Below are positions 1-4,961 of a DNA stretch of 6,323 bases, piece after piece (positions within the stretch are counted from its first letter, which is position 1; each line of letters begins with the position of its first letter). The translations under genes were made by a program, and so were the position numbers. The notes beneath the pieces were generated by a model. The model saw nothing but the letters and a program-made list of their open reading frames with translations, had not been told where the DNA came from and made no database searches. This stretch comes from Deltaproteobacteria bacterium (GTDB taxonomy: Bacteria > Desulfobacterota > DSM-4660 > Desulfatiglandales > HGW-15): positions 1 to 6,323 of the forward strand of contig JAFGPH010000555.1 of assembly GCA_016926135.1 (NCBI GenBank). Direction: 5' to 3'.

Positions 1-1020
1 ATGAACAGGAAGGTTTTTTCACTTCTGTGTGCGGTTGTGTTTGTAACGATAGTCTTCTGTGGAGCCTTCAAGGTCCAAGCTGCAGCGGTTCAACTCAGCT
101 ATGCCAACTTTTTCCCCCCAACCCACTTCAATGCCCAACTAGGCGATTCCTGGGCAAAGGAAATCGAAAAACGTACCAACGGCAAAGTCAAATTTACCCA
201 GTTTCCCGGCGGAGCCCTGTTGAAGGGGCCGGAAATCTATGACGGCGTCATGAAGGGCGTTGCAGACGTGGGGATGTCCCTGTTCGCTTACACGGCGGGT
301 CGGTTTCCCTCCATGGAGGCCCTCGACCTTCCGATCGGCTATCCCAACGGCAAGACGGCAACCTTTGTGGCCAATGACTTCTACAAGAAATTTCAGCCCA
401 AGGAGATATCAGGGGTGAAACTCCTGTACCTCCATGCCCATGGTCCTGGTCTCCTCCACAGCAAGAAAGAGGTGAGGAACCTGGGTGAGGTGAAGGGCCT
501 GAAGATCCGCTGCACCGGTTTCAGCGCCAAGGCGGCCGCTGCCTTGGGCGGCGTCCCCGTCGCCATGGGACAGGGCCAGGCGTATGAGGCACTGCAGAAA
601 GGCGTCGTGGAGGCCACCCTGGCCCCCATGGAGGTGCTGAAGGGCTGGAAACAGGGCGAGGTGATCAAATACACGGTGGAGTGTTTCAGTGTCGGCTACA
701 CCACGGCCATGTATGTGATCATGAACGAGGCCAAGTGGAAGGCCTTGCCACCGGACGTCCAGAAGGTCTTTCAGGAGGTGAGTACCGAGTGGATCAAGAA
801 GCATGCCGAAGGCTGGGATGTGGCGGATGCGGAAGGGCGCAAGTTCAGCATGGGCCTCGGCAACAAGATCATCCCCCTTTCCAAGGATGAGAGCGCGAAG
901 TGGGCAAAGGCCGTCCGGCCCGTGATCGACGACTATGCCAAAGTGCTTACGGGCAAGGGTTTGCCCGGTAATGACTACGTGAAGTTCATTCGTGGCGCTA
1001 TTGAGAAATACAGCAAGTAG
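1..1020 (+). CDS. dctP: TRAP transporter periplasmic solute-binding protein, DctP type
   Basis: This is the extracytoplasmic receptor that captures an organic acid and delivers it to the DctQ-DctM membrane complex encoded just downstream. The protein has 339 residues, a normal length for the family. Residues 1-27 form a Sec signal peptide: a basic start (MNRK), a hydrophobic core, then VQA before AAVQLSYANF, so cleavage probably follows residue 27 or 29. The DctP family fold is indicated by the GPEIYDGVMKGVADVG segment (77-91), by GLKIR with Arg170, the position that normally clamps the ligand carboxylate, and by QAYEALQKGVVEA (193-205). The ligand cannot be read from the sequence; C4-dicarboxylates, 2-oxo acids and aromatic acids are all bound by this family. 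The window begins at this ATG, so the ribosome-binding site and promoter are not visible, but the well-formed signal peptide supports this start. The symbol denotes the family role only. Confidence 0.95.
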   Translation: MNRKVFSLLCAVVFVTIVFCGAFKVQAAAVQLSYANFFPPTHFNAQLGDSWAKEIEKRTNGKVKFTQFPGGALLKGPEIYDGVMKGVADVGMSLFAYTAGRFPSMEALDLPIGYPNGKTATFVANDFYKKFQPKEISGVKLLYLHAHGPGLLHSKKEVRNLGEVKGLKIRCTGFSAKAAAALGGVPVAMGQGQAYEALQKGVVEATLAPMEVLKGWKQGEVIKYTVECFSVGYTTAMYVIMNEAKWKALPPDVQKVFQEVSTEWIKKHAEGWDVADAEGRKFSMGLGNKIIPLSKDESAKWAKAVRPVIDDYAKVLTGKGLPGNDYVKFIRGAIEKYSK

Positions 1021-1039
1021 GGAACCGACGGGAAGAGGG

Positions 1040-1067
1040 GTTGCCGGCGGGAGTTCCCTCCGGCGAT
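1040..1067 (+). promoter_or_regulatory. Intercistronic stem-loop between dctP and dctQ
   Basis: An imperfect inverted repeat lies about 20 nt after the dctP stop. GCCGG (1043-1047) pairs with CCGGC (1060-1064), followed by one C/T mismatch and GGG (1049-1051) paired with CCC (1056-1058) around an AGTT loop; an A-U pair and G-U wobbles can extend the base outward. No T-run follows, so it is not a canonical intrinsic terminator. In multi-gene transport operons such hairpins often protect the receptor mRNA from 3' decay or attenuate the permease genes, giving more receptor than permease. That role is inferred here. Confidence 0.45.
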
Positions 1068-1090
1068 CCCTGCGTGGGGTTGCCTTTTGA

Positions 1091-1099
1091 AGAGGTGAT
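1091..1099 (+). promoter_or_regulatory. Ribosome-binding site of dctQ
   Basis: AGAGGTGAT lies 3 nt before the ATG at 1103. Its AGGTGAT core (1093-1099) matches the 16S rRNA anti-Shine-Dalgarno complement and fixes the dctQ start. Confidence 0.75.
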
Positions 1100-1102
1100 A
1101 CA

Positions 1103-1606
1103 ATGGCGGGCTTTCCAACGCAGGTGAGGCGTTTGGCTGATTTCCTCAACTGGATTGCGGCATGGTGCCTTCTCGGCATGACCGCCCTGACCTTCGCAGA
1201 CGTGATCGGCAGGCTCTTCCGGCGGCCCATCCTGGGTACCTACGAGATCGTGGAGTTCATGGGCGCGGCGGTGGCCGCCTTTGCCATGGCCCACACGACC
1301 CTGATGAGGGGCCATGTTGCCGTGGAGGTGGTGGTCATGAGGCTGCCTGCGGCCGTGCAGAAGGTCATTTACGTGATTACGCACCTTTTGAGCATTTTTC
1401 TCTTTGTGCTTCTCGCCTTCGAGTGTGTCCGGTACGGCAATGACTTCCGGGTTTCCGGAGAGGTATCCATGACCCTGAGGTTTCCCTTTTACCCCATCCT
1501 TTACGGGATCTCCTTAGCCTCTCTCGCCGTGTGCCTGGTCGTCGTCGCGGACCTCTGGTTTGTGATCACGGGCAGGGAACTCCCCTGGTTTCGTTGGAAG
1601 GGCTGA
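1103..1606 (+). CDS. dctQ: TRAP transporter small permease, DctQ type
   Basis: This is the small inner-membrane subunit of a tripartite ATP-independent transporter; it pairs with the large DctM subunit and helps dock the solute receptor. The protein has 167 residues, typical for a free-standing DctQ. Four hydrophobic segments are visible at roughly 15-36, 49-66, 87-109 and 127-155. The family signature is clear in the second segment: TYEIVEFMGAAVAAFAMAHT, followed by a basic/His loop LMRGHVAVEVV (67-77), as in many DctQ proteins. A strong Shine-Dalgarno sequence precedes the ATG. It lies 82 nt after dctP and 46 nt before dctM on the same strand. The subunit is not fused to DctM, which separates this system from the fused QM types. 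Substrate specificity does not reside here and cannot be inferred from it. Confidence 0.93.
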   Translation: MAGFPTQVRRLADFLNWIAAWCLLGMTALTFADVIGRLFRRPILGTYEIVEFMGAAVAAFAMAHTTLMRGHVAVEVVVMRLPAAVQKVIYVITHLLSIFLFVLLAFECVRYGNDFRVSGEVSMTLRFPFYPILYGISLASLAVCLVVVADLWFVITGRELPWFRWKG

Positions 1607-1639
1607 TATCTCACGTAGGCTGAGAAGTTCGATCTGGTC

Positions 1640-1645
1640 AGGAGA
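1640..1645 (+). promoter_or_regulatory. Ribosome-binding site of dctM
   Basis: AGGAGA lies 7 nt before the ATG at 1653. A second AGGAG (1648-1652) abuts the ATG and is too close to act. The first motif supports 1653 as the start. Confidence 0.7.
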
Positions 1646-1652
1646 ATAGGAG

Positions 1653-2954
1653 ATGGACCCAATAGCAATTGGATTGATCGGTCTGGCGGTTCTGATCGTC
1701 GTGCTCTTTTCCCGTATGCCCGTGGGATTCGTGATGGCACTCCTGGGGGTCGTGGGATTCAGCTACGCTGTCACGTGGGGAGGCGGGCTCAGGATGCTCG
1801 CCAAGGATTTCTACGCCATCTTCGGGTCTTACAGCCTGACGGTCGTCCCTCTCTTCATCCTCATGGGACAGGTCAGTTTTCATGCCGGGATCAGCAGGCG
1901 CCTTTTTGATGCGGCCTACAAGTTTGTCGGCCATCTGCCCGGCGGCCTGGCCATGGCCACCGTTGCCGCGTGTGCAGGGTTTGCCGCGATTTGCGGTTCC
2001 ACGAATGCTGCGGCAGCGACCATGGCGACGGTAGCCCTTCCCGAGATGAGGAGGTACAAATACAGCATGATCCTCGGAACGGGAACGGTGGCGGCCGGAG
2101 GGAGCCTGGGGATCCTGATCCCCCCGAGCGTGATCTTCATCGTCTACGGTATCCTCACCGAACAGTCCATTGGAAAGCTTTTCATTGCAGGGGTGGTACC
2201 GGGTATCCTGCTGAGCCTCTTGTTTCTCCTGGCGATCTACATCTGGGTCAAGATGAGACCGGAGATTGCCCCCAAGGGCCCGCAAATGACCCTTCGTGAG
2301 AAACTCGCATCTCTGAAGGGGGTCATCGAGACCCTGCTCCTCTTCGCCCTGGTGATGGGAGGTCTGTTTGTGGGTTTCTTCACGCCCACCGAGGCCGGGG
2401 CAATCGGTGCTGGAGGGGCCATCATTCTGGGTTTCATCACCAGGCGTTTGAACTGGAAGAAGTTGATGCAGGCCCTCACGGAGAGCACCCGGATCTCCTG
2501 TATGGTCATGGTCATTGTGGCGGGGGCCACCATGTTCGGCCACTTTCTCGCCATCACCCGGATTCCCTATGCCCTGGCCACCTGGGTCAGCGAGCTGCCG
2601 CTGCCGCACTTCGCCATCATGGGCTTCATCATCTTCCTCTATCTGGTGGGGGGGTGTTTCATCGACGCCCTTGCCCTGATCCTGCTGACCATTCCGATCT
2701 TCTTTCCCGTGGTCACCAACATGGGCTACGATCCGATCTGGTTCGGCGTCATCATCGTGCTGATCACACAGATGGGGGTGATCACGCCCCCTGTGGGGGT
2801 CAACGTTTACGTGGTGAGCGGGATCGTCCAGGAGGTCCCCCTTGAGGACATCTTCAAAGGAGCCGTCCCCTTCCTGATCGCTATTATCCTATGCTCCATG
2901 ATTTTGATTCCTTTTCCCCAGATTGCCCTGTTCCTGCCCAATCTCATGCAGTAG
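1653..2954 (+). CDS. dctM: TRAP transporter large permease, DctM type
   Basis: This is the transport-catalysing subunit (ion transporter superfamily), which moves the receptor-delivered organic acid inward, normally with Na+. The protein has 433 residues and about 11-12 hydrophobic segments, standard for the family. DctM motifs occur in order: VPLFILMGQ (65-73); GHLPGGLAMATVAACAGFAA (93-112), leading into CGSTNAAAATMATVALPEM (114-132); GTVAAGGSLGILIPPS (144-159); FFTPTEAGAIGA (242-253); GCFIDALALILLTIPIFFP (334-352); and QMGVITPPVGVNVYVVSG (373-390). The GSTN and TPTEAG segments fall in the two re-entrant hairpin halves that hold the Na+ and substrate sites in structurally studied TRAP permeases. 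The gene is complete and shows no broken motifs. The downstream CoA ligase starts 15 nt after its stop, so transporter and ligase are almost certainly co-transcribed. Confidence 0.95.
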   Translation: MDPIAIGLIGLAVLIVVLFSRMPVGFVMALLGVVGFSYAVTWGGGLRMLAKDFYAIFGSYSLTVVPLFILMGQVSFHAGISRRLFDAAYKFVGHLPGGLAMATVAACAGFAAICGSTNAAAATMATVALPEMRRYKYSMILGTGTVAAGGSLGILIPPSVIFIVYGILTEQSIGKLFIAGVVPGILLSLLFLLAIYIWVKMRPEIAPKGPQMTLREKLASLKGVIETLLLFALVMGGLFVGFFTPTEAGAIGAGGAIILGFITRRLNWKKLMQALTESTRISCMVMVIVAGATMFGHFLAITRIPYALATWVSELPLPHFAIMGFIIFLYLVGGCFIDALALILLTIPIFFPVVTNMGYDPIWFGVIIVLITQMGVITPPVGVNVYVVSGIVQEVPLEDIFKGAVPFLIAIILCSMILIPFPQIALFLPNLMQ

Positions 2955-2959
2955 CATTC

Positions 2960-2965
2960 AGGAGA
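2960..2965 (+). promoter_or_regulatory. Ribosome-binding site of the CoA ligase
   Basis: AGGAGA lies 4 nt before the ATG at 2970 and only 5 nt after the dctM TAG. It selects the ligase start and suggests coupled translation with dctM. Confidence 0.7.
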
Positions 2966-2969
2966 CACC

Positions 2970-4301
2970 ATGATCAACGAACAACGATACTGGAACCCTT
3001 TACTGGAGACCCTGCCCCGTGAAAAGCTCAGGAAGCTCCAGATCGAGAAGTTCAAGAGGATATTCGCTTGGGCGTACGAGCATTCGAAATTCCATCGGGG
3101 ACTCTATGAAAAGGCAGGCATCCGGCCCCCGGATATCCGATCCCTGGACGACATCCGGCGCGTCCCCATGGTGGAAAAATCCATGATGAGGGATATCCAG
3201 CGGAAGGACCCCTTCCCTTACGGCGACGCCCTCTGTGTGCCCATCGAAGAGGTCAGCGAGTTCCGGCAGACGAGCGGCACCACGGGCCAGCCCGTTTACC
3301 AGCCCGACACCTGGCAGGACTGGGAGTGGTGGGCGGAATGCTGGTCCTACATCCTCTGGGCTCAGGGGTACCGTCCCTCCGACCGAGTGTTCCTCCCGTT
3401 CGGCTACAACGTGTTCGTGGCCTTCTGGGCCGGCCATTATGCGGCCGAGAAGATCGGGGCCGAGGTGGTGCCCGGAGGGGTCCTGGACACGCAGGCCAGG
3501 ATCCTGAAGATCCAGGAGCTCCGCTGTACGGCCATGATGGCGACCCCCACCTATGTGCTGGGCATGGCGGATACGGCGCGGAAGATGGGCATCGATCCGA
3601 CATCCCTGACGATCCGAAAGATCACCTGTGCGGGAGAGCCGGGCGCCAGCATCCCCACCACCAAAAAACGTATGGAGGATGCCTGGGGGGCGAAGGTCTA
3701 TGACCATGCAGGGGCAACGGAGATCGGGGCCTGGTGTTTCGAGTGCGAGGCCCAATCCGGAGGGCTCCATGTGAACGAGGCCTGCTTCCTGGTGGAGATC
3801 CAGGACACACAGACCGGGGAATACATCGAAGAGCCCGGCCGGAGGGGAAAGATGATCATCACCGCCCTGGACCGGCAGGCCCAGCCCTGTGTGCGCTTCG
3901 ACTCCAAGGACATCATCGAGTGGGCCGCCGAGCCATGCCCCTGCGGTCGGAGCTTCCGGTTGATTCAGGGAGGGGTCATCGGAAGGGCGGACGACATCAC
4001 CAAGGTGAAGGGGGTGCTCCTGTCTCCCTCTGCCATTGAGGAAGTGGTCAGGGGGCTTGAAGGCCTCGGCGATGAATTCGAGGTGGTGGTGGACAAGGTG
4101 GGGGACATCGACCGTATCACCCTCAAGGTGGAGATCGTCAAGGGCCGAGAAGGCGAGCGCCAGAGGATCGAGGCGGAGTTGAAGGATCAGTTGAGGCTCA
4201 AGACGAACCTGGGGTACAAGCTGGAGTTTCACGATTACGGCACCCTGCCTCGATACGATGTCAAGGCAAAGAGATTCAAGGACCTCAGGAAGGGACATTG
4301 A
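2970..4301 (+). CDS. AMP-forming CoA ligase of the phenylacetate-CoA ligase (PaaK-like) family
   Basis: Probably a cytoplasmic enzyme that activates a carboxylic acid with ATP and CoA to the acyl- or aryl-CoA, releasing AMP and PPi. The protein has 443 residues, close to PaaK and shorter than typical acyl-CoA synthetases. Adenylate-forming motifs are in order: the P-loop QTSGTTGQP (100-108); AGEPGA (221-226); YDHAGATEIG (244-253), the aromatic/acid A5-type motif; VRFDSKDI (308-315), the ribose-binding Asp region; GRADDITKVKGVLLSP (338-353), the hinge and the start of the mobile C-terminal domain; and PRYDVKAKR (427-435), whose Lys432 aligns with the adenylation lysine. A Cys/His set (Cys256, Cys259, His267, and Cys323 and Cys325 in EPCPCGR) looks like the structural metal site seen in part of this family. 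The start has a good RBS, 15 nt after dctM. Coupling to the TRAP genes suggests that it activates the imported acid. The substrate is unknown, and coenzyme F390 synthetase-like members share this fold, so phenylacetate is not claimed. Confidence 0.88.
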   Translation: MINEQRYWNPLLETLPREKLRKLQIEKFKRIFAWAYEHSKFHRGLYEKAGIRPPDIRSLDDIRRVPMVEKSMMRDIQRKDPFPYGDALCVPIEEVSEFRQTSGTTGQPVYQPDTWQDWEWWAECWSYILWAQGYRPSDRVFLPFGYNVFVAFWAGHYAAEKIGAEVVPGGVLDTQARILKIQELRCTAMMATPTYVLGMADTARKMGIDPTSLTIRKITCAGEPGASIPTTKKRMEDAWGAKVYDHAGATEIGAWCFECEAQSGGLHVNEACFLVEIQDTQTGEYIEEPGRRGKMIITALDRQAQPCVRFDSKDIIEWAAEPCPCGRSFRLIQGGVIGRADDITKVKGVLLSPSAIEEVVRGLEGLGDEFEVVVDKVGDIDRITLKVEIVKGREGERQRIEAELKDQLRLKTNLGYKLEFHDYGTLPRYDVKAKRFKDLRKGH

Positions 4302-4305
4302 AAAA

Positions 4306-4333
4306 GGCTCACGGTTCAAGGCGCAAGGTCCAA
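4306..4333 (+). repeat. Array of four degenerate 7-nt repeats after the ligase stop codon
   Basis: Beginning 4 nt after the ligase TGA are four consecutive heptamers, all fitting GGYBCAM, at 4306-4312, 4313-4319, 4320-4326 and 4327-4333, with a further GG at 4334. The first is GGCTCAC and the third GGCGCAA. Both heptamers recur exactly in the opposite-strand array at 4701-4728. It is a non-coding tandem microrepeat of unknown function. Confidence 0.7.
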
Positions 4334-4368
4334 GGAGAGAAGGACTGCCACCTACCCTGAGAGCGAGA

Positions 4369-4396
4369 TCCCGGGAATGAAGGGTGACGCCCGGGA
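4369..4396 (+). promoter_or_regulatory. Stem-loop in the leader of the small ORF
   Basis: TCCCGGG (4369-4375) and CCCGGGA (4390-4396) are perfect reverse complements and could form a 7-bp GC stem with a 14-nt loop. It ends 15 nt before the ATG of the 62-residue ORF, just upstream of its ribosome-binding region. No T-run follows. It could modulate translation of the small ORF or act as a processing site after the ligase; neither can be shown from sequence. Confidence 0.35.
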
Positions 4397-4411
4397 GACA
4401 GGAAAGAGGAT

Positions 4412-4600
4412 ATGGTTGACGAGAAAAGCCTGAAAGCGCTGGATGCCAGGATCAAGACCATGAAGGCGGCCGCCGAGGAACTGAAGGCCATGGCGGGAGA
4501 TTTTCCGGCCCTGTACAGGAATTCCTCGCGGATCCTGGCCAGCATCAAGATGCTGGAGCTCAGCGTCTCGGACCTCCTGGATCAGGGAATCGTCTCCTGA
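4412..4600 (+). CDS. Small helical protein of unknown function
   Basis: I do not recognise a family for this 62-residue protein. It is predicted to be cytoplasmic, without signal peptide, membrane segment or cysteine. Residues 4-28 (KSLKALDARIKTMKAAAEELKAM has alternating charge) and 33-57 look like two amphipathic helices joined by a short AGDFP turn, so a helical hairpin or small oligomer is plausible. Coding status is supported by strong G/C preference at third codon positions, comparable with the neighbouring genes, and by a purine-rich AGGAAAG (4400-4406) 5 nt before the ATG. It follows the ligase by 110 nt on the same strand and may be the last gene of that transcript. The regular heptad-like pattern could mean a coiled-coil partner of a neighbouring enzyme, but that is speculative. 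Confidence 0.65.
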   Translation: MVDEKSLKALDARIKTMKAAAEELKAMAGDFPALYRNSSRILASIKMLELSVSDLLDQGIVS

Positions 4601-4605
4601 GAAGA

Positions 4606-4627
4606 CCTGCGGAGGCCGCAGGCCTCC
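4606..4627. other. Overlapping alternative hairpins in the convergent intergenic region
   Basis: Two mutually exclusive perfect 7-bp stems share bases. One pairs CCTGCGG (4606-4612) with CCGCAGG (4616-4622); the other pairs GGAGGCC (4611-4617) with GGCCTCC (4621-4627). Each has a 3-nt loop. They begin 5 nt after the stop of the small ORF, between convergent transcripts. No T-run follows on either strand, so this is at best a weak or Rho-assisted terminator or an mRNA end-protecting structure. Confidence 0.4.
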
Positions 4628-4700
4628 CGGACCCGATCGCCTCTGGAGCGAGGGATTCCCTTCTCCCCCGAGGAGTCGGTTTCATGACGCTGCACTCATC

Positions 4701-4728
4701 TGCCGCCTTGCGCCGTGAGCCCTGCGCC
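4701..4728 (-). repeat. Array of degenerate 7-nt repeats after the ferredoxin stop codon
   Basis: Read on the minus strand, starting 4 nt after the ferredoxin TGA, three heptamers fit GGCKCAV (4728-4722, 4721-4715 and 4714-4708) and a fourth is a diverged unit (4707-4701). The second is GGCTCAC and the third GGCGCAA, identical to units of the array at 4306-4333. In this copy the two shared units are adjacent; in the other copy one extra unit separates them, as expected from repeat slippage. Confidence 0.7.
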
Positions 4729-4732
4729 GTTT

Positions 4733-4945
4733 TCATATGCATAGCATGTCGGGCGGGAAGCGTATCTCAATCGCCCCTTCCGGGCAGTCCTGGCGGCAGG
4801 AACCGCAATGCCAGCATTCCTCAGGATACTTCAGGTAGGGCCTGTCTCCTTCCGGAAACGCCTCCATGTAGATGGCGTCCGCGGGACAGAGGGAGTCGCA
4901 GGTGCCGCATCCTGTGCACTTCGTATAGTCAAAAACGGGAGGCAT
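4733..4945 (-). CDS. Two-cluster [4Fe-4S] ferredoxin, short AprB-like electron-transfer subunit
   Basis: This is a 70-residue electron carrier, probably the small subunit of the flavoprotein encoded just upstream. It has two classical cluster motifs, C10-C13-C16-C20-P and C44-C47-C50-C54-P, both in CxxCxxCxxxCP form, so two [4Fe-4S] clusters are expected. The second motif reads EECWHCGSC. Trp45 sits where AprB of adenylylsulfate reductase has the tryptophan between the near cluster and the FAD of AprA. Unlike AprB, the protein ends soon after the second cluster and lacks the long C-terminal tail; the first motif also lacks the AprB insertion. No signal peptide is present, so it should be cytoplasmic. 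I chose the start at 4945 (MPPVFDYTKC) because an excellent Shine-Dalgarno sequence precedes it. Upstream in-frame Met codons would add a non-ferredoxin extension inside the flavoprotein gene. A free-standing ferredoxin is the alternative. Confidence 0.88.
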   Translation of the reverse strand: MPPVFDYTKCTGCGTCDSLCPADAIYMEAFPEGDRPYLKYPEECWHCGSCRQDCPEGAIEIRFPPDMLCI

Positions 4946-4950
4946 ATTCA

Positions 4951-4961
4951 GATCACCCCTT
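4951..4961 (-). promoter_or_regulatory. Ribosome-binding site of the ferredoxin, overlapping the flavoprotein stop
   Basis: On the minus strand AAGGGGTGATC (4961-4951) lies 5 nt before the ferredoxin ATG. Its GGTGATC part is an exact complement to the 16S rRNA 3' tail. It overlaps the flavoprotein TGA (4955-4953), which suggests translational coupling and fixes the ferredoxin start at 4945. Confidence 0.7.

Noticed and set aside
1..90. Lipoprotein signal in DctP around Cys20
   Set aside because: Cys20 is preceded by IVF, not an L-A/S-G/A lipobox, and a standard signal peptidase I site follows at VQA.
409..1230. Minus-strand open frame spanning dctP and the start of dctQ
   Set aside because: It crosses two well-supported sense genes and their intergenic gap, and it has no motif or convincing ribosome-binding site.
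1609..1625. TCTCA/TGAGA inverted repeat between dctQ and dctM
   Set aside because: Only 5 bp with a 7-nt loop and AT-containing; easily expected by chance.
1638..2609. Minus-strand open frame of 323 codons opposite dctM
   Set aside because: The translation is highly charged and disordered, the mirror of a hydrophobic membrane protein; the sense frame is a complete DctM.
3000..4319. Long open frame of 439 codons on the minus strand opposite the CoA ligase
   Set aside because: The plus-strand protein has all adenylate-forming motifs. The antisense product is low in recognisable motifs and rich in Gly/Leu/Pro/Arg/His, as expected for a complementary shadow of a GC-rich gene.
4306..4728. CRISPR array interpretation of the 7-nt repeats
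   Set aside because: The units are 7 nt and contiguous, with no spacers and no cas genes.
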